From Caulobacterales bacterium (GTDB lineage Bacteria > Pseudomonadota > Alphaproteobacteria > Caulobacterales > Parvularculaceae), in NCBI GenBank assembly GCA_020638525.1, contig JACKIL010000005.1, positions 62,001 to 126,000 of the forward strand: DNA of 64,000 nt, read 5' to 3'. Each line of letters opens with the position of its first letter. The first letter of the stretch is position 1. This document shows positions 10,358 to 19,193 of the stretch, piece after piece. A program made the translations under genes and the position numbers. The notes beneath the pieces were generated by a model. It saw only the letters and a program-made list of their open reading frames with translations. It was not told the origin of the DNA and made no database searches.

Positions 10358-10867
10358 TTAGGCGCCGGCGCCCGTGATCGTCGTCGTCGCGTTGCGGTTC
10401 AGCGACCAGGCTTCTTCGGTCGAGCGCGGATCAAGCGGGCGCTCTTTGCCGTAGGAGACCGTCGTGATGCGCGAACCGTCGACGCCGAGGCTGACGAGGT
10501 AAGCGCGCGCAGCTTCCGCACGGCGAGCGCCGAGCGCAAGGTTGTATTCGCGCGTGCCGCGTTCGTCGCAATTGCCGGCGACGAGGATTTTCGTTTCCGG
10601 GTATTCTTTCAGCCACGCAGCCTGACGGCCGAGCGTCGACTGGGCTTGCGCCGTCAACGTGTACTGATCATAGGCGAAGAAAACGCGGTGACCCGCGTTC
10701 TGCTCGAGATCTTCCTGGCTGCCCGGGACAACGCCTTGGGCCTGTTGACCCGCATTGCTCGAACCCGTGTCCGCCGAAACGTCAGGGCCGTTGCTCGTCG
10801 CACAGGCCGACATGAGAAGGAGCGCACCCGCCGCGCCCGCCAGCTTGATAACCAGATTTCCGGTCAT
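10358..10867 (-). CDS. pal: peptidoglycan-associated lipoprotein Pal
   Basis: Outer-membrane lipoprotein that binds peptidoglycan and TolB. The signal peptide ends in the lipobox LMSAC with Cys22 as the lipidated residue. A flexible linker follows, then an OmpA-like domain (about 62-165) with FFAYDQYTLTAQA, the binding loop NCDERGTREYNLALGARRA and the closing strand NRNATTTI. The 169-residue length is normal. It belongs to the Tol system, but the stretch upstream to tolB holds an opposite-strand gene, so pal probably has its own promoter in the 400-base region upstream. Confidence 0.96.
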   Translation of the reverse strand: MTGNLVIKLAGAAGALLLMSACATSNGPDVSADTGSSNAGQQAQGVVPGSQEDLEQNAGHRVFFAYDQYTLTAQAQSTLGRQAAWLKEYPETKILVAGNCDERGTREYNLALGARRAEAARAYLVSLGVDGSRITTVSYGKERPLDPRSTEEAWSLNRNATTTITGAGA

Positions 10868-11268
10868 GTTAGTTATTCTCCACTCTTTCCATTTATCAGG
10901 CCTAGCGAGCGCGCCCCCGCCTTAAGCCCCTCGAATTCCGTTTTCCTGTAACAGCTTGCGCTGCGTTCTTCTTTTCAGCCCACGCCGCCATTACGGACCC
11001 TATCACCGCAATGTTGCGTTTGCTTATCAGCTAAACAACAAAGTTTAACCAATGCTTGAATCGTAGCGGGGTCCGCAACGCCGATCAAGCATAGCCGTTC
11101 CGGCTAAAGAATGAATTTTCGGTTACGGCGGTGCGGCATAGAAGCTTTTTGTTCGTGGGATTCGCGTTCCGCGCGAGGGTGAAGGCCCATAACCCGCAAC
11201 CCAGATGACGAAGGCGTCGGAGAGGCGTAGCTTTTCCGAGGCATTCACCCATTTGCGGAGAATCTTCC
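10868..11268. other. 400-base intergenic region upstream of pal and the NTF2-like gene
   Basis: The middle (about 11000-11060) is AT-richer than its surroundings (ATCAGCTAAACAACAAAG), as expected for divergent promoters serving pal on one side and the secreted NTF2-like gene on the other. I saw no clear RNA gene, reading frame or long inverted repeat in it. Confidence 0.4.
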
Positions 11269-11748
11269 ATGCACAGATTGTTCGCCCTCCCCTTTTTCCT
11301 CGTTTTCGGTTTCGCCGCCGCCAGCGCCGCCGGTCCCGCCCCCGATCAGGCCGCAGACAAGCTTGAAGTCGCCGCGCTCGACACCGCCTATCAACTCGCG
11401 GTCAAAAACAACGATGTAGAGGGCATGGACCGCATCCTGCACGACGATTTCACCCTCGTCGTCGGAAACGGAACCGCCTATTCGAAGAGCGACCTTCTCG
11501 ACTCGGTGCGAGATAAATCAGCCACTTACGAACAGCAGGATGAAGAACCGGGCAGCCAGACGGTGCGCGTTCTGGGCGACACGGCGGTCGTGACGGCCAA
11601 GCTCTGGCTTAAGGGCGAAAGCGCCGGCAAGGCGTTCGACCGCAAGCTCTGGTTCAGCGACACCTATGTCCGCACCCCCGAAGGGTGGCGATATTTCTTC
11701 GGGCAGGCATCGCTTTCGCTGCCGCCCGAAGAACCGGCCAAGCAATAG
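11269..11748 (+). CDS. secreted NTF2-like (DUF4440-type) protein
   Basis: A 159-residue exported protein: a signal peptide (about 1-20, LPFFLVFGFAAASAAG) followed by an NTF2-type fold with ALDTAYQLAVKNNDVEGMDRIL, the strand DDFTLVVGNGTAYSKSDLL and a final WFSDTYVRTPEGWRYFFGQ. DUF4440 proteins of this kind bind small ligands or dimerise; the role here is unknown. It lies on the plus strand between pal and tolB, both on the minus strand, interrupting an otherwise conserved operon, and ends 74 bases before the tolB stop. Confidence 0.75.
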   Translation: MHRLFALPFFLVFGFAAASAAGPAPDQAADKLEVAALDTAYQLAVKNNDVEGMDRILHDDFTLVVGNGTAYSKSDLLDSVRDKSATYEQQDEEPGSQTVRVLGDTAVVTAKLWLKGESAGKAFDRKLWFSDTYVRTPEGWRYFFGQASLSLPPEEPAKQ

Positions 11749-11821
11749 TCCGCAGTCGGTAAGATTTTCGCCGCGCGTTATTTCCGAAAACCGGCAACCA
11801 CTTTTCGGGAACGCGCTCGAG

Positions 11822-13141
11822 TTACGGCAGGAGCGGAGACCAGGCAGGGTCAGACGCATCGCCCGGCGTGCGCACGCGGCGAAGGTTGCGACCTGTCAAA
11901 TCGACCGACCATAGCGACGGGCCGGCGCCCGGCGACGTTTCGCGATAGAACATCAGGACGCGGCCATTCGGCGCCCAGGTCGGGCCATCATCGAGATAGC
12001 TCTCGGTGAGCAGGCGTTCTCCCGAACCGTCCGGACGGACGACGCCGATATAGAACCGGCCCTGATAGGAGCGGGTGAAGGCGATGAGATCGCCGCGCGG
12101 GCTCCAGACCGGCGTCTGGTAACGGCCTTCGCCGAAGGTGATGCGCTTCTGGTCGGAACCGTCCGAATTCATCACATAGATCTGCTGCGTGCCGCCGCGG
12201 TCGGAGGTGAAGCTGATGCGGCGCCCGTCAGGCGACATGGACGGCGAAACGTCGATCGCCGGCTGATCGGTAAGGCGCGTCAGGCGGCGCGTCGCAAGAT
12301 CCATCTTGAAGATGTCGGAATTGCCGGCGCGCTCCATCGACATCAGCACTTGCGTGCCGTCGGGCGAAAAGCGCGGCGCAAACGTCATTCCGCGGAACGT
12401 GCCGAGCTGTTCCTGTTCGCCGGTTTCAATATTGAAAAGAAAGACTTGCCCCGGGCGATCTTCATAGAACGCCATGTAGGTGATCTGCTGCTGCGTCGGC
12501 GAGAAGCGCGGCGTCAGCACCTGATAGTTGAGGCCGTCCGTCAGCGGCGCCGGGTTCGCGCCGTCCTGATCCATGATCATCAGACGTTTGACGCGGTTCT
12601 GCTTCGGCCCCGTCTCGTGCACGAAGACGACGCGCGTATCGAAATAACCGTCCTCGCCGGTGAGCGCCTTGTATACGAAGTCCGCAACCTTGTGCGCGGC
12701 GCGCCGCCAGTTGTCGGCGGGCGTCTTGAAAGAAACAGCGCCGAGCTGTTCGTCGGAATAAACGTCCCACACGCGCATCGCGACTTCGATGCGTCCGTCC
12801 GTGAGCTGGTTCACCTGCCCGACGACGAGAACCTGCGCGTTGATGAGACGCCAGTCATCGAATTTGGGCCTCGTGTTCACATTGACGAGGTTCTCGATAT
12901 AGGCGCGCTGGTCGATCACCGAGAAAAGACCGGAGCGATCGAGGTCCGCCATGACGACGCCGGTGATGTCGCGGCCGATTTCCGGCGAGGCGCCATCGGC
13001 CGTAATGAATTCCGGCACGGCGATCGGCATCGGCTCGACATTGCCTTGCGTGATGTCGATCTGCACTCGCGCGCTTGCGCCCGCAAAAGGCGCGGCGGCG
13101 AACAGGAGAATCGTCAGGAAGATCGTCAGCTGTTTCTTCAT
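11822..13141 (-). CDS. tolB: Tol-Pal system translocation protein TolB
   Basis: Periplasmic protein that binds Pal and TolA. A signal peptide (about 1-24, ending ASA) is followed by the N-terminal alpha/beta domain (about 30-165). A six-bladed beta-propeller (about 170-439) follows with repeated WD40-like units such as PRFSPTQQQITYM, PRFSPDGTQVLMS, PSMSPDGRRISFTSDRGG and PVWSPRGDLIAFT. Length 439 fits. About 50 bases separate it from tolA. Confidence 0.97.
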   Translation of the reverse strand: MKKQLTIFLTILLFAAAPFAGASARVQIDITQGNVEPMPIAVPEFITADGASPEIGRDITGVVMADLDRSGLFSVIDQRAYIENLVNVNTRPKFDDWRLINAQVLVVGQVNQLTDGRIEVAMRVWDVYSDEQLGAVSFKTPADNWRRAAHKVADFVYKALTGEDGYFDTRVVFVHETGPKQNRVKRLMIMDQDGANPAPLTDGLNYQVLTPRFSPTQQQITYMAFYEDRPGQVFLFNIETGEQEQLGTFRGMTFAPRFSPDGTQVLMSMERAGNSDIFKMDLATRRLTRLTDQPAIDVSPSMSPDGRRISFTSDRGGTQQIYVMNSDGSDQKRITFGEGRYQTPVWSPRGDLIAFTRSYQGRFYIGVVRPDGSGERLLTESYLDDGPTWAPNGRVLMFYRETSPGAGPSLWSVDLTGRNLRRVRTPGDASDPAWSPLLP

Positions 13142-13191
13142 CGTCTCTCTCTCGAGGCTAACTCTTGCGACGCGCCGAAGTTCGGCGCGAG

Positions 13192-14037
13192 TTAAAATCC
13201 GGCCATCACGCTCGGATCGAAATTGAGTTCCATCTCTTTCCAGGTCTCATAGCTTTCCGGAGGCAGGAAATCATAAGGTTGGCACGAAATTACGGCGCGC
13301 TGCGCAATCTGTTCGGCAGATTTCCAGAAACGGTTGCCGGAAAGATTGATTTCCATCGAATTCATCGTGCGCGGCTGATTGAGAAGCGTGCCATCGCGGT
13401 TGAGACGAATCTCAAGCCTGACAACGAGTTTTTCCGGCTCCGGCGCCCCAATGAGGGCCGAGGTCTGCCAACAGCGCGCGATTGCCGCCTGCATCTTGGC
13501 TTCCGCGCTCGCCGAAAGCCGGTCGCCTGCGCCGACCTGGGCGCGCGGCTTGTCCGCCGTGACGGGCGCTTCCGCGGGCGCGCCGGACGGTTTTTGCTTG
13601 TCGCGCGCCTTGTCGACGAGTTCGGAAAGCGCGTCGAGATCAAGCTCTTCTTCTTTCGGCTTCGGCTTGGGTTTCGGCTTTTCCTTCGGCGGCTCCGGTT
13701 TCACTTCCGGCTTGGGCTCGGGTTTGACCGGTTCCGGCTTCGGCTCGGGCTTGGGCGCAGGAAGAGGCTCAGGCTTCACCTCTGGTTTCGGCTCAGGCTT
13801 GGGTTCCGGTTTGATCTCTTCCGGCGCCGGCTGTTCAGGCTCAGGCTTCGGCTCGATGGGCTTCGGAGCAGCAGCCGGAATGCTCGTCTTCGGCGCAAGC
13901 TCGGCTTCGCGGATCAGCGAGACGGGAATGACCGGTTCAGGCTCGACATGGGTGCGCCAGCTCTCCGGCAGCGAAACGAACGCCAGGCCGAGCACGCAGC
14001 CGTGCAACAGAACAGAAGCGACAACGCTGAACCGCAT
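13192..14037 (-). CDS. tolA: TolA-like cell envelope protein
   Basis: Inner-membrane protein that transmits the TolQR proton-driven force to Pal and TolB. A single N-terminal membrane helix (about 3-23, VVASVLLHGCVLGLAFVSL) is followed by a long Pro/Glu/Lys-rich arm (about 45-140) built of PEPKPEPK-like units. A short C-terminal domain (about 170-281) has AIARCWQTSALIGAPEPEKL and a fairly conserved LEIRLNRDGTL. It is much shorter than the E. coli protein, and its rod is polyproline-like rather than Ala/Lys-rich helix, as in other alphaproteobacteria. Position between tolR and tolB confirms identity. Confidence 0.92.
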   Translation of the reverse strand: MRFSVVASVLLHGCVLGLAFVSLPESWRTHVEPEPVIPVSLIREAELAPKTSIPAAAPKPIEPKPEPEQPAPEEIKPEPKPEPKPEVKPEPLPAPKPEPKPEPVKPEPKPEVKPEPPKEKPKPKPKPKEEELDLDALSELVDKARDKQKPSGAPAEAPVTADKPRAQVGAGDRLSASAEAKMQAAIARCWQTSALIGAPEPEKLVVRLEIRLNRDGTLLNQPRTMNSMEINLSGNRFWKSAEQIAQRAVISCQPYDFLPPESYETWKEMELNFDPSVMAGF

Positions 14038-14064
14038 GGGGCCTAAAGGTTCCTCCGGCGGCTA

Positions 14065-14493
14065 CTAGAGTTCCGGGTCCGTCACGAGGCCGATCTGCCG
14101 AAAGCCGGCGGCGTTGATCCTGCCCATCACGCGAACGACGTCGCCATAGGAACGATTCTGGTCGCCGCGAATATAAATGCGCTGGTCGTAACCGGCCTTG
14201 GCGATCGCCTCGAGCCGCGGCACGAGCGTGTCGATATCGACCAGCGTGTCTTCGACATAGATGGAGCCGTCGCCGGCGACGGTGACGGTCAAAGGCTCGC
14301 CCTGATCGGGGATCGGCTGGGCGGCCGTTTCAGGCAGGTCGACAGCGACGCCGACGGTCAGCAGCGGCGCAGCCACCATGAAAACGATGAGCAGCACCAG
14401 CATGACGTCGACGAGCGGCGTGACGTTGATTTCCGACATTGGCCGGCTGCGGCCAGGCAGGTGACGCCCGCCATTGCCCATCGAGAACGCCAT
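14065..14493 (-). CDS. tolR: TolR, ExbD-family proton channel subunit
   Basis: Inner-membrane partner of TolQ. A short cytoplasmic start leads to INVTPLVDVMLVLLIVFMVA (about 22-41), the single membrane helix with the essential proton-carrying acid Asp29. A periplasmic domain (about 55-142) follows. Length 142 is typical. Its ATG overlaps the tolQ stop (TAATG), and 27 bases lead to tolA. Confidence 0.97.
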   Translation of the reverse strand: MAFSMGNGGRHLPGRSRPMSEINVTPLVDVMLVLLIVFMVAAPLLTVGVAVDLPETAAQPIPDQGEPLTVTVAGDGSIYVEDTLVDIDTLVPRLEAIAKAGYDQRIYIRGDQNRSYGDVVRVMGRINAAGFRQIGLVTDPEL

Positions 14494-15212
14494 TAGCGCG
14501 ACCTTTCATCAAGCTGACGGGAAAGGATCGCGGAGAACTCGTCTGCGAAGCCCTGCAGTTTGACGGCGAAGGAATTGAGCGCGGCCGAATAGCGGTTGTA
14601 GCCGACGACCGCCGGAATGGCGGCGACGAGACCGAGCGCGGTCGCAAAGAGCGCTTCGGCGATGCCGGGCGCGACGACGGCGAGGTTCGTGTCTTTCGTG
14701 ACGGCGATCGCCTGGAACGCGGTCATGATACCCCAGACCGTGCCGAGAAGACCGACGAAGGGCGCCGCCGAACCGATGGTCGCAAGCACGCCGAGACTGC
14801 GCTCGGCGACCTCAAGCTCGCGCGCGACAGTCGCGTTCATCACCTTGTCGATGCGCTCCTTGGCGCCGATGACGAGCGCTTCCGAGCGGCCCGTATCTTT
14901 CGCGCGCATCCATTCGGTCATGCCGGCGGAGAACACTTTCGCCATCGGGTGATCGGCCTTGTCGCCGAGCTTGCGGAAGAGATCGTCGAGCGGCTTGCCC
15001 GACCAGAAGGCGTCTTCGAAGCGGCGCGATTTCGTTTTCAGCCGGCCGAAAAGCAGCGACTTGTCGATGATCACCGCCCACGACCAGACCGAAGCGATGG
15101 CGAGAATGCCCATCACGATCTTGACGACGAGCCCTGCGCTTAAAAACAGGCTCCACAGGCTGAATTCGCCGCCGAGCCCTGCGCCCGCCGCTGCCGCGAC
15201 TTCTGTCTCCAT
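14493..15212 (-). CDS. tolQ: TolQ, MotA/ExbB-family proton channel subunit
   Basis: Three-helix inner-membrane channel subunit of the Tol motor. The start at 15212 (METEVAAAAGAG) has AGGGGAATTAGGAAC directly upstream; an upstream frame extension lacks homology. Membrane segments: SLWSLFLSAGLVVKIVMGIL (about 18-40), then the pair GVLATIGSAAPFVGLLGTVWG (about 130-150) and the segment ending LVAAIPAVVGYNRY (about 175-200), containing the conserved Thr/Gly/Pro pattern of the family. First Tol channel gene after ybgC, 260 bases away. Confidence 0.97.
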   Translation of the reverse strand: METEVAAAAGAGLGGEFSLWSLFLSAGLVVKIVMGILAIASVWSWAVIIDKSLLFGRLKTKSRRFEDAFWSGKPLDDLFRKLGDKADHPMAKVFSAGMTEWMRAKDTGRSEALVIGAKERIDKVMNATVARELEVAERSLGVLATIGSAAPFVGLLGTVWGIMTAFQAIAVTKDTNLAVVAPGIAEALFATALGLVAAIPAVVGYNRYSAALNSFAVKLQGFADEFSAILSRQLDERSR

Positions 15213-15472
15213 GTTCCTAATTCCCCTGCACTCGCCCGCCCGCGGCGGGTCACCTTGCGGAAAACACCAAAATTTGCAGCGCAGCATTAGCCCATACAGC
15301 GCCCTGCATGGGTTAACATCGCCACAAAGGCTTAGATAGCCCGTTCGCCCCGTAAATGCCCATAGAATTTAGGCAAACTCGCGACATCCGGATTCGGGCG
15401 GCGCCGAGATTGCGGAAGTTTAATCCGGATTTCAAAAGCTTGGCGCGCACCGGAATATCTTGCCCGCCGATC

Positions 15473-15871
15473 TTACCCGCCGAACCTGGCCATCAGGTCC
15501 GCCGGCAGGCGCCGCGGGCGGCCGTCGAGATTCATGCACGCCGCCTCGACATCGGCCCGCGCGATGAGCGCGTCGCCGCGATGGATCTCCTGCGAAAGCA
15601 GCATGCGCGCGCCCTTGAAGTCGAGAAAGCGCGTGCGGACCTCGAGAAGGTCGTCGATGCGCGCGGGCGAAATCCACTCCGTCGTCATCTTGCGGACGGC
15701 GAAGGCGAGCGGCTCTTCGCGCTTCAGCATTTCACTGTGATGGACGCCGCAGGCGCGCAGGGCTTCCGTGCGCCCGCGCTCGAAGAAATGCAGATAGCGC
15801 GCGTGATAGACGACGCCGGAAAAATCCGTGTCTTCGTAATAGATGCGGACGGGCAGTTTGAATTCGGTCAT
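15473..15871 (-). CDS. ybgC: Tol-Pal system acyl-CoA thioesterase YbgC
   Basis: Hotdog-fold thioesterase acting on short acyl-CoA or acyl-ACP. Its role with the Tol system is not fully settled. The catalytic stretch YYEDTDFSGVVYHARYL carries Asp16 (equivalent to the E. coli catalytic Asp) and the conserved tyrosine/histidine region. The 132-residue length is normal. It heads the Tol block and is separated from tolQ by a 260-base region in which I see no further gene, so a promoter for tolQ may lie there. Confidence 0.94.
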   Translation of the reverse strand: MTEFKLPVRIYYEDTDFSGVVYHARYLHFFERGRTEALRACGVHHSEMLKREEPLAFAVRKMTTEWISPARIDDLLEVRTRFLDFKGARMLLSQEIHRGDALIARADVEAACMNLDGRPRRLPADLMARFGG

Positions 15872-15925
15872 GGCGCGCCGCCCACTATGCCCGCCCCCGC
15901 CCCGATCCGGAAACGGAAAAGCAGC

Positions 15926-17404
15926 TCAGCGGACGAGATCGGCGCGGACGAAAAGCGCCGCGTGCTCGTCCTCATAGACTTTCCGCCAGGCGGAAAGCCC
16001 GGACAGGCGGTCGATGAGATGGACGCGCGAAGGCGACAGGAGAAAGCCTTCGATGCCATACTCGCCAACGAGCGCGCGCCACTCAGCAGCGCTCTCCTCG
16101 TCGCGCGTCTTCCGCCCGCCGAGCTCGCCGATGACGATGCCGTCGCGCATCACCTTGCGCGGATAGGCTGGCTCGACGCGCCCGTCGAAGAAGATGCGCG
16201 GCTCGCCGCGGAAACGATAGATGAGATAGCCGCCCATGCCGTACTCGTTGAAGAGCCGCAGGTGCGGATAGTTCGCGCCAAGAAAAGCGAAGGCCTTTTC
16301 CGGCGCCGTCGACGAAGGCAGCGAAACGAAGGGGGCTGGCCCCGCAAGCGCGCGCTGGACAGGCGGCGTCAACGATCCGGTCGCAAGCGCGACCGCAACG
16401 CCGACAAAGGCGCCGTAAGCCGCGGGCCGTGCGAAATCCGCCGCATAATTTTTGTCGCGCGCAATCAGCGCCTCGCCCCAATTCGTCTGACGCAGCCGAA
16501 GCGCAATCGCCTGTGCGAGGTAGGGCGCGCACAGAATGGCGGCGATGTGCATCATCCGCCCGCTCATCAGCCCCATCAGGAACCAGAAACAGGCGAGAAT
16601 TTTGTCCGCAAGCGGAATGCTCCTTTCGTGCAGCGCGCCGGTGAAAAGAAATGCGAGAAGGAACACCAGCGCCGCCGGATTCTGGAAGCCGATCTCCGTC
16701 GGGCTCCATTCGACGATGAGCGCGCGCATTTCGCTCGTCATCGCAAGATGCGCGGCCTCGAACACATGCCAGCCATAAGGATTGACGAGCGCGCCCGCCG
16801 TGCACAGGACGCCGATGATCATGAAATGAACCGTGCGGCTCCAGTCGCGCGCCGCCAGCGCTTCAAGGAAGAACGCGCCGACAATCATCGGCCCGGCAAG
16901 AAAGCCGCCGTGAATATTCGCCCATGCGATTCCGAGAAGCGGCACGGCGTAATGCGCGCGCCACCCGCCGAAGCGCAGGATCAGATAGAAGGCGGCGGCG
17001 AGCAGAAAGGTGAGCGTTTGCGGGCGCGCGAGCATGCCGGGCAGGAGCACGGTGCCGCACATGAGACACGTCACGAATGAAGCGATGACGCTGCCCGAAC
17101 TCTTCAGCCCCGAAAGAGCGATGAGAGCCGTGGTCAGCGCGTAAAGAGCGACAGTGAAAACGGCGACGCCGGGAAGGCCGCCCGCCGAATGCACGAAGCT
17201 CAGGAGAACATCATACGCCCACGACATATCGACCCACGGATAGTCGCCCGCCGTGAACGACCACGGATCGCTCGCCGGCATGCGCCCCAATTCGCGGATG
17301 AGATCGCCGGACGCGATGTGCCAGCCCGTATCGGGGTCCATCAGCACGCCGTTGCGCAGCATGAGCCCGACAGAGAAGAAGATGATGAAGATGATGACCG
17401 GCAT
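15926..17404 (-). CDS. multi-pass membrane protein, GT-C-like
   Basis: A 492-residue protein with about ten predicted membrane helices. After the first helix comes the periplasmic loop GVLMDPDTGWHIASGDLI, with an acidic pair and a histidine in the place where GT-C glycosyltransferases have their catalytic acid. The soluble C-terminus (about 380-492) has FNEYGMGGYLIYRFRGEPRIFFDGR, a segment seen in many uncharacterised membrane proteins of bacterial glycosylation loci. It may transfer a sugar from a lipid carrier to an envelope acceptor. Same strand and 45 bases downstream of another large membrane protein. The identity is by architecture only. Confidence 0.6.
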   Translation of the reverse strand: MPVIIFIIFFSVGLMLRNGVLMDPDTGWHIASGDLIRELGRMPASDPWSFTAGDYPWVDMSWAYDVLLSFVHSAGGLPGVAVFTVALYALTTALIALSGLKSSGSVIASFVTCLMCGTVLLPGMLARPQTLTFLLAAAFYLILRFGGWRAHYAVPLLGIAWANIHGGFLAGPMIVGAFFLEALAARDWSRTVHFMIIGVLCTAGALVNPYGWHVFEAAHLAMTSEMRALIVEWSPTEIGFQNPAALVFLLAFLFTGALHERSIPLADKILACFWFLMGLMSGRMMHIAAILCAPYLAQAIALRLRQTNWGEALIARDKNYAADFARPAAYGAFVGVAVALATGSLTPPVQRALAGPAPFVSLPSSTAPEKAFAFLGANYPHLRLFNEYGMGGYLIYRFRGEPRIFFDGRVEPAYPRKVMRDGIVIGELGGRKTRDEESAAEWRALVGEYGIEGFLLSPSRVHLIDRLSGLSAWRKVYEDEHAALFVRADLVR

Positions 17405-17449
17405 GCGCCGTTCTTACGCGCGCATCGGGAAAGTTTCGGTTAACAGGGC

Positions 17450-19027
17450 CTAAAGGCCCTCCGCTTTGCGGATGCGATAGAGAACGAACTTCCGTCCCCG
17501 CATGATTTCGTCGAGCCTTGACGGCAAAGGGTTGGGCTTCGCCGGCCCGACCACATAAAGGTAGTCGAACTTTTCCGGCCAGTCGCGCAGGAAGGCTGGC
17601 GCTCTCTCGTCAACGCGCCCCTCGGCCGCCGCGAGGAGCCTTGCAGCGGGAACCGGCCCGCCCACGCCCACATCGAGAGAGCGAACGCACTCCTTGGGCC
17701 GGATCGGCTGCTTGCCGGGTTCGGTGAAAACGGTCGGCGTGAAACCATCCGCGAACGGCACAACCAATGTTGCAAGATGATAGAACGGATAGTCCGCAAG
17801 ATCCGCCGGCGGATCGCGCCCCTCTTCGCTGTGAGCCGTGATGACGCGCGCGCCGGGCGAGAGCTTCTGCGTGGATGCCATGAACTCCCGATAGTCCGGC
17901 GCAGCACCCTGCCACACCCCGTAAACGAACGCGATATTCGCGAGCGCCGCCAGTGAGACAGCGGCGGCGGCGCCGACGCGCCATTCCCTGTTCGGAAGGC
18001 GAAGGTGCAGGAACGCAGGCAGGATAAGCGCCGCGCCCGGCAGCACGCGCACATCGGCGAAGGACGTGCCGAAAAGCCGGCTCGGCAGCAGAAGAAAAAG
18101 CGCTGCAAACCCAACGGCGATGAAAACGCCCGGCCGCGACAGCATGAGCGCGCCCTTCATTGCGAGCATCACGGTTCCGGCGATCAGCAGCGCCACGAGG
18201 AGGCCGGAAATTTCGTAGCTGTAGGCGTTGAGACTATTGAAAAAGACGAGCGCCTTCGTTGAGAAGAGCCAGAGATTTCCCTGCCCGCCGATTGTTCCCA
18301 CACTGACAAACACTATGGCGAACAATGCAATCGCCGGCGGCGCCAGCATCGCTAAGCGCAGGAACACTCTCGCGCCGTCCTGTCTCCAGTTCCGGAATTG
18401 CGAGAGCTCGTAAAGACCAAGCGCGGCGCCATAAACGCCGAAGGCGAAGAGGTGGGATACGAAAAGCGCGGCGCAAAACGCCGAATGCAACCCGAAGCGA
18501 ACGAGCGGCGATCGATCCTTCACAGCGAGCATCGCCGCAAGCGCCCACAGCGCAAGCCCGAGGCCGAACTCGAAATTTAAAAAGCCGAGCGTGAAAGGCA
18601 GGCTGTAAAGAAACAGGCAGGAAACGAAAGGCGAAAGGCGAATGCGCCCCTTGACCGCGAGTTCCAGCGCGGCCGCGCCTGAAATGATCAGGATCTGGCT
18701 CAGAAGAAGAAAGAGCCGCAGCGCTTCGACCGGCCCGATAAGCCTTGCGATCGGCGGAACAAGTACATCGATCGCGAGATTGGGATAGAACTTCCACGCC
18801 ACATCATAGAAGGGGCTCGCATCCGGCCCGCCCGCGCGCGCGAGAATATCCATTCGCGCAATCTGGTTCAGATAATCGACCATGGATGGAATGCGCACGA
18901 GCAGCGTCGGCGTAAGCGCCGCTGCAATCAGGAATGCGCCAATGAGAATGACCGCGCGATCCCCGGCGAGCGTGAACGCCGGCTTTGCTTCGGGGCGCAG
19001 TCTCAGGGCTGAAGCCGCCTGGGGCAT
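17450..19027 (-). CDS. multi-pass membrane protein, possible GT-C glycosyltransferase
   Basis: A 525-residue polytopic protein: a short cytoplasmic start, about eleven predicted helices up to residue ~385, then a soluble C-terminal region ending RFKVLY-like (GRKFVLYRIRKAEGL). The first external loop (RIPSMVDYLNQIARMDILA) is of the kind found in GT-C-fold enzymes, but no catalytic acid can be named with confidence. It is followed on the same strand by the other membrane protein at 15926-17404 and diverges from a family 2 glycosyltransferase, suggesting joint work on a lipid-linked sugar. Exact function unknown. Confidence 0.6.
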   Translation of the reverse strand: MPQAASALRLRPEAKPAFTLAGDRAVILIGAFLIAAALTPTLLVRIPSMVDYLNQIARMDILARAGGPDASPFYDVAWKFYPNLAIDVLVPPIARLIGPVEALRLFLLLSQILIISGAAALELAVKGRIRLSPFVSCLFLYSLPFTLGFLNFEFGLGLALWALAAMLAVKDRSPLVRFGLHSAFCAALFVSHLFAFGVYGAALGLYELSQFRNWRQDGARVFLRLAMLAPPAIALFAIVFVSVGTIGGQGNLWLFSTKALVFFNSLNAYSYEISGLLVALLIAGTVMLAMKGALMLSRPGVFIAVGFAALFLLLPSRLFGTSFADVRVLPGAALILPAFLHLRLPNREWRVGAAAAVSLAALANIAFVYGVWQGAAPDYREFMASTQKLSPGARVITAHSEEGRDPPADLADYPFYHLATLVVPFADGFTPTVFTEPGKQPIRPKECVRSLDVGVGGPVPAARLLAAAEGRVDERAPAFLRDWPEKFDYLYVVGPAKPNPLPSRLDEIMRGRKFVLYRIRKAEGL

Positions 19028-19193
19028 TTCCTCTTCCTCGCCGCAGGGCTGGCGGTGAAAGGAGCGATTAGCGCGCCATCGTTACAATTTGGTCTACAGA
19101 AGGTGAACGCGGGCCCCGCGCGCCAGCGAAAGTTGACGAATTCTTAGCCATTCGCCGCCAATCGTCGTGAACGCATAAACAACGAGCGCAGTC

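Noticed and set aside
13600..13870. Repetitive TTCCGGCTTCGGCTC-like DNA that resembled a repeat array
   Set aside because: It is the coding sequence of the Pro/Glu/Lys arm of TolA, not spaced direct repeats; no CRISPR-like spacers.
15356..17080. 574-codon open frame opposite ybgC and a membrane protein
   Set aside because: Crosses two well-supported genes on the minus strand and has no signal, membrane segment or motif.
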